A stretch of DNA of 64,000 bases, taken from contig CAZIDP010000003.1 of NCBI GenBank assembly GCA_964537975.1, positions 62,001 to 126,000 of the forward strand, given 5' to 3'. The DNA comes from SCBR16-9 sp964537975. GTDB taxonomy: Bacteria; Hydrogenedentota; Hydrogenedentia; Hydrogenedentales; SCBR16-9. Positions 26,173 through 34,533 of this stretch are shown here, one piece after another. The position numbers and the translations under genes were made by a program. Position 1 is the stretch's first letter, and the number at the start of each line of letters is the position of its first letter. The notes under the pieces were generated by a model. The model saw only the letters and a program-made list of their open reading frames with translations, had not been told where the DNA came from and searched no databases.

Positions 26173-27711
26173 TTATGCTTCCTGGTGTGATTCTGCTTGA
26201 CGTAAATGAAACTGCTCAGTAAATTCAGTAATTGCTGCATGAATCTCTTCGCGTATATCATCAGGCATTTCACCTTTTTCACGAAAAGTTTTCATGGCAG
26301 ACTCTACTTCACGTTCCATGAACGGATACAATTCTTCCTCATATCGGGCAATAGCTCGTATGGGGATGCTGTTCAAACAACCACTGGTTGCTGCATAAAT
26401 AATCAAAACCTGGTATTCAACAGGCAATGGTTTGTACTGGAGCTGTTTTAAAATCTCAACCAGTCGGGCACCTTGATTCAATTGGGCCTGGGTTGCCTTG
26501 TCCAGATCACTGCCAAATTGCGCAAATGCTTCCAACTCCCGATATTGCGCCAAATCGATGCGCAGTGTACCAGATACCTTTTTCATCGCTTTTATCTGGG
26601 CATTACCACCTACACGTGACACACTGATTCCTGGGTTGATTGCTGGCCGAACTCCTGAAAAAAACAGGTTTGTTTCCAGAAATATCTGGCCGTCAGTAAT
26701 AGAAATGACATTTGTGGGAATATAGGCTGATACATCACCAGCCTGTGTTTCAATTATCGGAAGTGCTGTCAGGCTGCCACCACCGACATCTTCATGCAAT
26801 TTGGCTGCACGTTCCAATAGCCGAGAGTGAAGGTAAAATACATCACCGGGATACGCTTCACGCCCAGGCGGACGTCGTAGCAACAATGACAGTTGCCGAT
26901 ATGCCACAGCATGTTTACTTAAGTCATCATACACAATCAATGCATGTCGTCCAGTATCACGAAAATGCTCGGCAATCGTAGTGCCACTGAATGGCGCAAT
27001 GTATTGCATAGGTGCCGACTCAGAAGCTGATGCACAAACAACAATGGTATATTCCATGGCACCGTTTTCTTTTAGTGCCTCAACAACCTGTGCAACGGTG
27101 GATTGTTTCTGACCGATCGCGACATAGACACATATGACGTCACCGGAATATTTTTGGTTGATGATAGTGTCCACCGCAATGGCGGTCTTACCTGTTTGAC
27201 GATCACCGATAATCAGCTCTCTTTGACCGCGACCAATAGGTGTCATGGCATCAATAGCTTTTAAGCCGGTTTGAAGAGGTTGGTGTACAGGGCGGCGTTC
27301 AACAATACCCGGAGCAATACGTTCAATTGGCATGAAGTTGCTGCAATTGATTGCTCCACGCCCATCAATTGGTTCACCTAAAGCATTTACAACACGTCCG
27401 AGATATTCATCACCGACACCAACAGAAGTAATCTTGCCGCTGCGCTTTACTTCGTCTCCTTCAGCAATTTTTTCATGCTCGCCAAACAGTACGGTACCCA
27501 CATTATCTTCTTCCAGGTTGAGTACCATCCCCATTACACCGTGGGGAAATTCCAGTAATTCACCGGACATAGCATTTGTTAACCCGTACACACGGGCGAT
27601 ACCATCACCAGTTTGAATAACAGTGCCAACTTCTGCTACTTCAACCGTGGATTCATAATCGGCGATCTGGCGCTTAATAATTTCGGTAATCTCAGTCGCC
27701 TGGATTTTCAT
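26173..27711 (-). CDS. atpA: F-type ATP synthase alpha subunit
   Basis: Non-catalytic nucleotide-binding subunit of the F1 hexamer. 512 residues with the N-terminal helix contacting delta (MKIQATEITEIIKRQI), the P-loop GDRQTGKT (169-176), and the conserved SVSRVGGNAQIKAMKKV segment carrying the arginine finger. The alpha-type P-loop and the lack of the beta catalytic Glu identify it. A 125-bp AT-rich gap separates it from atpH. Confidence 0.98.
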   Translation of the reverse strand: MKIQATEITEIIKRQIADYESTVEVAEVGTVIQTGDGIARVYGLTNAMSGELLEFPHGVMGMVLNLEEDNVGTVLFGEHEKIAEGDEVKRSGKITSVGVGDEYLGRVVNALGEPIDGRGAINCSNFMPIERIAPGIVERRPVHQPLQTGLKAIDAMTPIGRGQRELIIGDRQTGKTAIAVDTIINQKYSGDVICVYVAIGQKQSTVAQVVEALKENGAMEYTIVVCASASESAPMQYIAPFSGTTIAEHFRDTGRHALIVYDDLSKHAVAYRQLSLLLRRPPGREAYPGDVFYLHSRLLERAAKLHEDVGGGSLTALPIIETQAGDVSAYIPTNVISITDGQIFLETNLFFSGVRPAINPGISVSRVGGNAQIKAMKKVSGTLRIDLAQYRELEAFAQFGSDLDKATQAQLNQGARLVEILKQLQYKPLPVEYQVLIIYAATSGCLNSIPIRAIARYEEELYPFMEREVESAMKTFREKGEMPDDIREEIHAAITEFTEQFHLRQAESHQEA

Positions 27712-27836
27712 CGCTTAGGTTCTCCCAATGGCGGTTGTAACCGCATCTCAATATTATTAATAGACCGTGATAGTCTGTGATTAACAACTAGAAAAGATAA
27801 TTTTTTATATTGCAACTGCGGACATTCAGTTGATTA

Positions 27837-28379
27837 TTAATTTGAACTCAACAATTCTTCGCGAAGATGTTGTAACCTGTTTTGTACACTTCCATCAATA
27901 CGCATACTACCGATTTGTGCTACAACACCACCCAAAATTTCGGGATTTACTTCACAATACAGGTGAACACTACACCCGCAATACTGTTCTAAAGAATCAT
28001 TGAGTGATTGCTTTTGTTCTTCTGAAAGCGGAAGAGCTGTAGTAATTACGGCACGTGCCCGATGCTGAACATCATCGGCCATTATGGAAAACACACGGGC
28101 AATATCAGATAAAATTCGGATACGTCCCTTGCGTATTAATAAATCAGCTAAATTGATCAGAATACTGGCAAACCCACCCTTAGATAATATCTCTCTAAGA
28201 ATCTGGCTGCGAACTGAACTGCTGATTGCGTTGTTATATAGTATGTTGCTTACTTCTGGATGTTCAGCTACCATTTGTGCCATATCCGTAAGGGACATAT
28301 CTATATTGTCTAACTCGGTAACTTCAAGTGATCCAATCAGACCACCGGCATATCTTTCAGCCAGGAGAAAATTTTTCAT
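27837..28379 (-). CDS. atpH: F-type ATP synthase delta subunit
   Basis: Peripheral-stalk cap that joins b subunits to the top of F1 (OSCP equivalent). 180 residues: an N-terminal helical bundle (FLLAERYAGGLIGSL, LLIRKGRIRILSDIARVF) and a C-terminal part with ARAVITTALPLSEEQKQSLNDSLEQYCG and LYCEVNPEILGGVVAQIGSMRIDGSVQNRLQHL, the delta/OSCP signature. Its ATG overlaps the stop of the long b subunit by four bases, so the two are translationally coupled. Confidence 0.95.
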   Translation of the reverse strand: MKNFLLAERYAGGLIGSLEVTELDNIDMSLTDMAQMVAEHPEVSNILYNNAISSSVRSQILREILSKGGFASILINLADLLIRKGRIRILSDIARVFSIMADDVQHRARAVITTALPLSEEQKQSLNDSLEQYCGCSVHLYCEVNPEILGGVVAQIGSMRIDGSVQNRLQHLREELLSSN

Positions 28380-29152
28380 GGCTTAAACCGCCCCAGATCT
28401 ACAATAAATCTTTGTAACAAAACTGCTTGATTCGCTTCATTTAAATTGTTGCGATATTTATTTTCCAATTGAGAAATTGCTTCATTAACGATATCACTTT
28501 TAACCTGCATGGCTGCAGTGTGATATTCATGTTGTTTCCGATCCGTAAACTCCAAGTCAAGCATCGTCAAACTTTGCTCATTCATTTCCTGTAAGGCTTC
28601 TAATTCGCGATTCAATCGTTCTTCTGTTTCGGCCAGAACTTTGGCGCGTTCTTCATCAACATGGCCAAGTTTTTCCTTGGCTTCTAAAAGCCGCAATTCA
28701 GACTTGCGACGTTCCTCGGATGCTGACTCCATTCGTGTCTGAAGCCGTGCCAGACCCGAATCAAGGAATTGCAACAAGGGTTTACGGGCAAAACGCCATA
28801 TGATAGCTATTAACAACAGCGAGTTGAAGACATTAAAAAAAACTTCATACAAATGCATACGACGCAATTCAGACTGATACTCGGGTTGCGCTGTATAAGT
28901 TTCTACAAAATCCAATTGTTGTGCAAAATCTTCTGGCACGTGCGGTTGGCCAGGCTCGTGAAGATGGGGGCGCTGCCTATACAATTTGTATTCGTTACTC
29001 TTGATAATCTCAAGATATTCATCATGATGATCCCCAAAATTCTCCAGGTAATCTTTGGACAAGCCAGCAGGACCCATCAGGATTGAACCACCAATCCAGA
29101 CAATGAAGGAGATACTAGCCAAGGTAAGCATAAAGCGTTTGGCTGAACTCAT
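28376..29152 (-). CDS. atpF: F-type ATP synthase b subunit with extra N-terminal membrane segment
   Basis: Peripheral-stalk subunit, 258 residues, about 100 longer than a typical b (156 in E. coli). It starts with a hydrophobic segment (8-27) that is either a signal peptide or an additional helix, then about 75 hydrophilic residues rich in His/Glu/Pro, then the usual b transmembrane helix (VFFNVFNSLLLIAIIWRF, about 104-121) followed by KPLLQFLDSGLARLQTRME and a long charged coiled coil. The gene overlaps b' upstream and delta downstream by ATGA. Extended b subunits occur in some deltaproteobacterial-type operons; the role of the insert is unknown. Confidence 0.85.
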   Translation of the reverse strand: MSSAKRFMLTLASISFIVWIGGSILMGPAGLSKDYLENFGDHHDEYLEIIKSNEYKLYRQRPHLHEPGQPHVPEDFAQQLDFVETYTAQPEYQSELRRMHLYEVFFNVFNSLLLIAIIWRFARKPLLQFLDSGLARLQTRMESASEERRKSELRLLEAKEKLGHVDEERAKVLAETEERLNRELEALQEMNEQSLTMLDLEFTDRKQHEYHTAAMQVKSDIVNEAISQLENKYRNNLNEANQAVLLQRFIVDLGRFKP

Positions 29153-29580
29153 ACTGAATTCCTTTCCAGCTCAATGCGCTCCGCCATTATATCAACCAGC
29201 TCAGCAGCAAGCTCGGGGTGGGATGCCCGCTCACTCGCGATCGTTTTTTTAACTTGAGCTCGTATTTCTGCCAATTCACGATGATACTTGATTTTTACCT
29301 CATCAAGGCGCGCCATATGTGCTTCTTGCGCGGAACGATGTGCGCGTACCAGGGTGTGACTTGCTTCACGATGTATGGCAGCAATATCCGAAAAATACTG
29401 TCGCTCCAAATCTTCTGCTTGATTCGTCAAATGGATTGCCGACTTTTGATCATTGGCAATTTTGGATTCACGGCGGTCTGTCAGCTCCAATAAGGGCTTG
29501 AATATAAATACATTCATAGCCCATATAAAAATCAGGAACAGTGCCAGATTAATAAATAATGTCAGGTTGATGGTAACCAT
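29149..29580 (-). CDS. F-type ATP synthase second b-type (b') subunit
   Basis: 143 residues: one N-terminal helix (LTLFINLALFLIFIWAMNVFIFKPL, 6-30) with the standard KPLLELTDRRESKI continuation, then a coiled coil rich in Glu/Ala/Arg ending ELVDIMAERIELERNSV. It follows the c gene and precedes the longer b, which is the b'-b arrangement of heterodimeric peripheral stalks. Stop and next start overlap by four bases. An atpF-type gene in its own right; I leave the symbol to the longer copy. Confidence 0.92.
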   Translation of the reverse strand: MVTINLTLFINLALFLIFIWAMNVFIFKPLLELTDRRESKIANDQKSAIHLTNQAEDLERQYFSDIAAIHREASHTLVRAHRSAQEAHMARLDEVKIKYHRELAEIRAQVKKTIASERASHPELAAELVDIMAERIELERNSV

Positions 29581-29753
29581 GTTGTAACCTTGAGTAGGTA
29601 TTCCTCCAAGACATTAAAACGAAAAATTCACTTAAAAAAAGCCAGTATGGTCACAAAACATTATAGCGTATAACCATAATGTAATATTATGACCCAATCC
29701 AAAGTATGTGCCGAAAAAGCTAAAGCACACATATAAAATTGCTTTGAAAAATT

Positions 29754-30083
29754 CTACGCCACAACAAAGAGAATCAGTAAGGCCATAACCAATGAATATA
29801 TACCAGTAGATTCAGAAACAGCCTGACCAATAAGCATGGTTCGTGTCAATAATCCGGCTTCTTGTGGTGTGCGTCCGATTGCTTCACACGCTTTACCAGC
29901 AGCAAATCCCTGCCCAATGCCAGGTCCGATTGCGCCAAACCCCATACAAATACCTGCACCTATCAATGAGCCGGCAGTAATAAGGTCTTGACCGGAAATA
30001 CTGGCAGTTGCTGTGGTTGCTGTGGTTTCTGCTACTTGTGAAGTCATAGTATTCAATACTGTAAGAATAGTTGTCGGGTCCAT
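29754..30083 (-). CDS. atpE: F-type ATP synthase c subunit with complete Na+-binding signature
   Basis: Rotor-ring proteolipid. After a Thr/Ser-rich N-terminal extension of about 30 residues comes a single two-helix hairpin. Helix 1 reads AIGPGIGQGFAAGKACEAIGR and helix 2 TMLIGQAVSESTGIYSLVMALLILF. Aligned to the Na+ ring of Ilyobacter tartaricus, all six ligand-network positions match at a constant offset of 26: Gln58, Val89, Glu91, Ser92, Thr93, Tyr96 (Q32, V63, E65, S66, T67, Y70). A Na+-coupled synthase is therefore predicted, though promiscuous H+ use is possible. AGGAAG lies nine bases before the ATG. A second, four-hairpin c gene lies 125 bp upstream. Confidence 0.95.
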   Translation of the reverse strand: MDPTTILTVLNTMTSQVAETTATTATASISGQDLITAGSLIGAGICMGFGAIGPGIGQGFAAGKACEAIGRTPQEAGLLTRTMLIGQAVSESTGIYSLVMALLILFVVA

Positions 30084-30208
30084 GATCTATCTACTTCCTT
30101 TCATTTAAAGGTGATCACACTGAAGAAACGGCGTGTGTTCGTACATACTAAAATTTTTAAACAATAAAGACCAATGTATATTAGGCAGTATTTAACATAC
30201 ACCTGAAC

Positions 30209-31186
30209 TTAAATGACATACAATAATAATAAAGAGATAATGAGTGCGTAAATGGCTGTAGATTGTGATACCGCCTGCCCGATAAGCATCGTACGCAATA
30301 ATAATGTATCCTTGTCAGGCCGAGCAGCCGTGGCAGCACATCCGCTGGCTGCTGTCAGCCCACTACCTATCCCGGAACCTACGCCGCCAAATCCAACTGC
30401 AATGGCTGCTCCAATCACTTTGGCAAACCCAATAAAACCTGGGGTAACATCCTGCATGGCAAACATCATAATGAAAGCAATCAACATTCCGAAAATAGCA
30501 GGTGTTTCACAAACTGCCTGACCTATCAGCATGTTGCGCAATGTGACGCCATACGATTTCGGCCAGGCACTCATCCCATCTACAGCTCCTCCAGCAGTAC
30601 GCCCTGATCCGATTCCCGAACCCATTGCGCTAACCCCCATGGCGATGCCTGCACCTAGCACAATCCCGATAATATGGAATTCTGTAAAGGGATGTTGCCG
30701 CATGATAAGTATTAAAGAAACTACCAGGGCAAAAATACTTGGTGATTGGGCCACTGCCTGACCGATAATCATCGCTTGCGTTGTTTTGGAAATGCGATGC
30801 GGATTCCGAGCGACTCCATCACAGGCTGCACCTGCTGGCCAGCCACACCCCAGACCGCCACCTAAAGCACCAAAACCGATAGCAATACCTGCTCCGATTA
30901 AGGCCATGCAAAAATTTCCCCCTGCATCATCAATATTGACAGGGACAAACAATATAAATAAGCCGACTACCAGGGCAAATATAGACGGGCTGCCGCCTAC
31001 TGCTTGTCCAATAAGCATGGTTCGCAGCATTTGACCTTGCACCTTGGGTTGTCTCATGATCGCTTCGTTGGCATGTGCGGCTGCTTTGCCCATGCCATAG
31101 GCAGCACCAATACCGCCTAATCCCAAGGCGATACTTGCGCCAAAATAGCGTCCCAAAAGTATCCAAGTTTCCTGGTCAAGTTCCAT
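30209..31186 (-). CDS. four-hairpin fused ATP synthase c subunit (8 TM helices)
   Basis: 325 residues from the ATG (an in-frame TTG two codons earlier is alternative). Four tandem c-type hairpins span about 1-82, 92-164, 172-243 and 250-325, joined by short loops. Each has a Gly-rich first helix and a second helix with (M/I)(L/I)IGQAV; RTMLIGQAV in hairpins 1 and 4 is identical to the single c subunit next door, showing kinship by duplication. The ion-binding carboxylate position reads Gly65, Gln147, Glu227 and Gln308, so only hairpin 3 can carry an ion. The helix-1 Na+ ligand Gln is replaced in all four (Met, Cys, Ser, Ser). Ser309, Thr310 and a Tyr survive in hairpin 4. Probably part of a mixed rotor. 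Confidence 0.9.
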   Translation of the reverse strand: MELDQETWILLGRYFGASIALGLGGIGAAYGMGKAAAHANEAIMRQPKVQGQMLRTMLIGQAVGGSPSIFALVVGLFILFVPVNIDDAGGNFCMALIGAGIAIGFGALGGGLGCGWPAGAACDGVARNPHRISKTTQAMIIGQAVAQSPSIFALVVSLILIMRQHPFTEFHIIGIVLGAGIAMGVSAMGSGIGSGRTAGGAVDGMSAWPKSYGVTLRNMLIGQAVCETPAIFGMLIAFIMMFAMQDVTPGFIGFAKVIGAAIAVGFGGVGSGIGSGLTAASGCAATAARPDKDTLLLRTMLIGQAVSQSTAIYALIISLLLLYVI

Positions 31187-31337
31187 GTTCAACTATCCAC
31201 TGTCGTTCAGTTTGAATGTCGTTTGGTTCTGGGCTTTTATACAACCATACACCCGGTAATGTTTTCTGTGCGCAAAATTGCATTATACAAACCCATGATT
31301 TTATAGCGAATCATAAGAGTTATAAAGACAACAAACG

Positions 31338-32096
31338 TTATTTTATGGCTACAGCAATATAGGTTAATGTAAGCATTGTAAATACAAAAGCTTGCACCGT
31401 ACCTACAAAGAAGATAAAGAAAACATCCATACCAACTGACAGCCAACTAAAGTAAAAAGTAAGGTTTGATACCACAATTATAATAATGGCACCACCGATG
31501 ATATTACCGAAAAGACGAAATGATATAGACACCACCTTGGCAAGTTCACCAACAATATTTAAAGGTAGAAAAAACAACGCTGATAACTTGCCTGCAACTT
31601 TGCCAAGTCCTTTGGTGTCTTTACTGGAAAACATTGGCCCCATTAGTTCTTCTACAAACCCGCCAAAACCCTTGGCACGAATACCGCAGTACGTCGCTAT
31701 ACTCATGGCCAGAATGCCCAGCCCCAATGTCGCGTTAATATCAGCTGTCGGTTCTTCTACAAAGTGAGATGGGAAAAAACCGATAAAGTTGCATAGCAAC
31801 AAATAAATGAAAAGTGTTCCAATCAATGGGAAAAATCGGCGATTTTCTTTTAAAGTGTCAAATTCAAGTGAATTGGACACCAATTGATCAAATACACCAA
31901 CATACGATTCGAGGATGTATTGAGCACGTCCGGGCATCATCTCGAAGCGGCGCACAGAATAAAAACATACGGAAAATAATATCACCATAACCAGTATGGA
32001 GTTGAAAATGGTTATAGGATTGATTCCACCCATCGGAATTAATATATCCGTAAATGGAATGTAGTACCAGATTAAGCGTTCACCAATACTGTCCAT
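31338..32096 (-). CDS. atpB: F-type ATP synthase a subunit
   Basis: Stator subunit with the ion half-channels. 252 residues, about six membrane segments. The essential arginine is Arg194 in ELAKVVSISFRLFGNIIGG, with the conserved IGFFPSHFVEEPTADINATLGL before it. The C-terminal helix is VGTVQAFVFTMLTLTYIAVA, also canonical. It precedes the two c genes, which is normal atpB-atpE order except for the extra c gene. Residues that would discriminate Na+ from H+ cannot be read with certainty here. Confidence 0.96.
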   Translation of the reverse strand: MDSIGERLIWYYIPFTDILIPMGGINPITIFNSILVMVILFSVCFYSVRRFEMMPGRAQYILESYVGVFDQLVSNSLEFDTLKENRRFFPLIGTLFIYLLLCNFIGFFPSHFVEEPTADINATLGLGILAMSIATYCGIRAKGFGGFVEELMGPMFSSKDTKGLGKVAGKLSALFFLPLNIVGELAKVVSISFRLFGNIIGGAIIIIVVSNLTFYFSWLSVGMDVFFIFFVGTVQAFVFTMLTLTYIAVAIK

Positions 32097-32103
32097 ATAG
32101 TTG

Positions 32104-32493
32104 TTATACTTTACTCTTTTCTAAATCCAAACCTGTGAGTGCTACAAAAATCATGACAATCCGAATTATAAACAGACCAGCAACTGCTGCAAAAAGTCCA
32201 TATAAGGATTCTTGATCCAACCTGTATGCGCGGTACAAAACTAGTGCGTAGATCAGGAGGCGGACGAAAGTCCATTGGAATGCCCAAGACTGTACTTTGT
32301 CCGGGGGCAAACTTGCAAGTTTTTCCGCTCGTACAGCAAGAATCCAAAAGGCTAAAGTACCACCAACCCCCCCAAAAGCAAATCCCATAGCAAGCACACG
32401 ACCCCAGAAAATCCACAGCAGTAATGTCGATACAATGGTTATGCCGATTGAAATAGATACACACAAGATGCGTAAGCGCTTTAGTGATTCCAA
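32104..32493 (-). CDS. AtpI/AtpR-like membrane protein of the ATP synthase operon
   Basis: 129 residues with about four hydrophobic segments (17-34, 38-52, 70-85, 100-120), the topology of AtpI-like assembly factors for the c ring. The start is a TTG overlapping the end of the preceding atpZ-like gene by 13 bases; no other start lies before the first helix. A role in c-ring assembly is inferred from family and position. The sequence is too divergent to be sure between AtpI and the AtpR family. Confidence 0.7.
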   Translation of the reverse strand: MESLKRLRILCVSISIGITIVSTLLLWIFWGRVLAMGFAFGGVGGTLAFWILAVRAEKLASLPPDKVQSWAFQWTFVRLLIYALVLYRAYRLDQESLYGLFAAVAGLFIIRIVMIFVALTGLDLEKSKV

Positions 32494-32720
32494 GGCAGGT
32501 CTTTCATTATGAGTTTATAAGCGCTATAAAAGCCGACCATAATACCAATTATTATGGAACTTGCAATTATCAGGCCATGCCCATTCAAGCGAGTATCAAG
32601 CCACACCCCAACCACAACGGCTACTGTTAATGGGAGCACCACCACCAAGCCCAAAGTGCCTACCAAGCCCAATGCACGTATGTAACTCATACTACCTTTG
32701 TGCTGTAGATTATTTGTCAT
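32481..32720 (-). CDS. AtpZ/AtpI-type small membrane protein
   Basis: 79 residues with two transmembrane helices (about 18-40 and 48-68): LGLVGTLGLVVVLPLTVAVVVGVWLD and IIASSIIIGIMVGFYSAYKLI. The VGVWLDTRL-G turn and the SAYKLI end are signatures of the AtpZ (AtpQ) family encoded first in many atp operons, often with an AtpI partner. GGGAG lies five bases before the ATG, which makes this the preferred start over a GTG two codons earlier. It is the first gene of the operon; the promoter probably lies in the 120-bp gap before it. Confidence 0.78.
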   Translation of the reverse strand: MTNNLQHKGSMSYIRALGLVGTLGLVVVLPLTVAVVVGVWLDTRLNGHGLIIASSIIIGIMVGFYSAYKLIMKDLPWNH

Positions 32721-32845
32721 AAACACTCCCGTGAGTAACGTTTAAAAGTATATCATTTCATTCTGAATACAGTCAAATTGAGAAAATGATAAAATCCAGT
32801 AAAAGGGGAGAACGATTCCTGCAAAACCGGTTCGAAATAATGCTT

Positions 32846-34309
32846 TTATTGTTGTTGCGCTGTTTGTTGTTGTTGAAGCAATCGTTGTGCCTCCTTAATG
32901 AACCAATGACGTGAAATCTTGATATTTGTATCGTAGACATGAGGTGGCCAGGGAAAGTAATACTGGGGAATTTTAAATTTTGGAAGTTCCACTGCGAGTG
33001 CGGTATTGATGTATTCCAAATCTAGTTTTTGGTCTTTTTTCAGACGGACAAAAGCCACTGGACGATGCCCAAATGCTTCATGTGGAATTGGAACAACTAC
33101 TGATTCGAGCACTTCTGGTATGTGACTCAGAACAGATTCGATTTCCTCTGGTTGAATGTTTTCACCACCGGAAATGAAACGATTGTCTAAACGGCCGGTA
33201 ACATGCAAATAACCTTCCTCGTCAAGATAACCCAAATCCCCGGTGTGAAAGTATCCTTCAGCATCAACCGACTGTACTATACCCGCGCCTTGTAAATATC
33301 CAAGAAACAATGTTTCACCGGTTACCAATATTTCACCATTTGAAGCAATACGTAAAGATTCGGGATGTAATGACCTTCCAGATCTTCGCAACATCATCAA
33401 GCCAGCATTCTGAGGGGTTGTTGTTACTTGTGAGGCCATTTCCGTCAACCCATATGTTGTATGTACCGGTAAGGCAGTTTCAACAGCACGGTACAATAAA
33501 GATGGTGGTATGGCGCTTCCTCCTAGCAATATACCGTGTAATTTGCGCAATCTTGAAATGTTGCCGCTGGTTGTGAGCAATCGGTGTAATTGTACGGCAA
33601 CAAGTGAAAGATGGGTGATATTCATTGAATCTAAAGCAGTGTCGATACTTTCATCCAGTTTTAAAAGACCGATGGATGCACCAGCCATAATACAACGAAA
33701 AAGAATTCCCAAACCGGATACGTGGTACAATGGCAGTGACAATAACCAGGTATCTTCTGGTAGTAACGGCAAATTGCGATTAGAACGTAGCGCACTTACT
33801 TGCAAATTCCGAAAAGAAAGTATGGCACCTTTGGCACGGCCCGTACTCCCAGAGGTAAACACCAATGTGCATGCTTTATCACGGTCAATAGTAATAAGGC
33901 TATCACTTGGGAATTCTTTGATTTGCATGGAGATTTTTTCCAGCTCTAAAAACTGGCATTTATCTGGGACTCTCGTACTGAATGATGAAGCTACGCCAAT
34001 CCAGAATGTACAATCAGCATCAAGTGCCATCTCAATTTTACGTGACTCTGGTATCAAGGGATTAATGGGGCAGGCGATGGCTCCCAAACGATACAATGCC
34101 CAGATCATTGCAATAAAATCAATGCTTGTTGGCAATACGATAGCCACACGGTCATCAGATTTAATGCCGTTAGCAGCAAGATGGTACATACAACAATGAA
34201 CGCGTTCATCCAGCTCTTTATAGCTGATGGAGTTTGTTGTCATAACAATCGCAGGGGCATCTGGCTTGGCACCAGCCCAAGTTTGTAATGGACATGGAAT
34301 TTTATGCAT
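32846..34309 (-). CDS. menE: acyl-CoA synthetase, probable o-succinylbenzoate-CoA ligase
   Basis: 487-residue ANL-superfamily adenylate-forming enzyme. P-loop-like A3 motif LVFTSGSTGRAKGA (about 148-161), A5 TTYGLTEMASQ, A7 YFHTGDLGYLDEEGYLHVTGRLDN, A8 FISGGENIQPEEIE, and a catalytic Lys in the tail NIKISRHW. Length and the ISGGENIQPEEIE motif fit MenE of menaquinone synthesis better than fatty-acid ligases. No other men gene is nearby, so the call rests on sequence only. The Gln-rich tail is unusual. It lies 119 bp upstream of the ATP synthase operon on the same strand. Confidence 0.7.
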   Translation of the reverse strand: MHKIPCPLQTWAGAKPDAPAIVMTTNSISYKELDERVHCCMYHLAANGIKSDDRVAIVLPTSIDFIAMIWALYRLGAIACPINPLIPESRKIEMALDADCTFWIGVASSFSTRVPDKCQFLELEKISMQIKEFPSDSLITIDRDKACTLVFTSGSTGRAKGAILSFRNLQVSALRSNRNLPLLPEDTWLLSLPLYHVSGLGILFRCIMAGASIGLLKLDESIDTALDSMNITHLSLVAVQLHRLLTTSGNISRLRKLHGILLGGSAIPPSLLYRAVETALPVHTTYGLTEMASQVTTTPQNAGLMMLRRSGRSLHPESLRIASNGEILVTGETLFLGYLQGAGIVQSVDAEGYFHTGDLGYLDEEGYLHVTGRLDNRFISGGENIQPEEIESVLSHIPEVLESVVVPIPHEAFGHRPVAFVRLKKDQKLDLEYINTALAVELPKFKIPQYYFPWPPHVYDTNIKISRHWFIKEAQRLLQQQQTAQQQ

Positions 34310-34533
34310 AAATCATTATGGGTGTGTTGAACAATTGATTGACAATCATATGTAGTCTCTATAGCTCTATAAAGAAATCAGACGAATCATAGTGAAATCA
34401 CCTGAGTATTTGCAATGAATTTACCTTTTGTTCTTATATTTCCTGGTTTCATTCTGTGTTGATAAATTTGCAATATAAAAGTATTATAGTTTTGTTATGT
34501 GTTTGTATTGGCTAAATCTTTTTTATAAATACC

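Noticed and set aside
32805..32845. Apparent tRNA T-loop (GGTTCGAAA) before atpZ
   Set aside because: No flanking arms for a cloverleaf on either strand.
33510..34199. 229-codon plus-strand frame inside menE
   Set aside because: Shadow of a gene with all adenylation motifs; no known domain.
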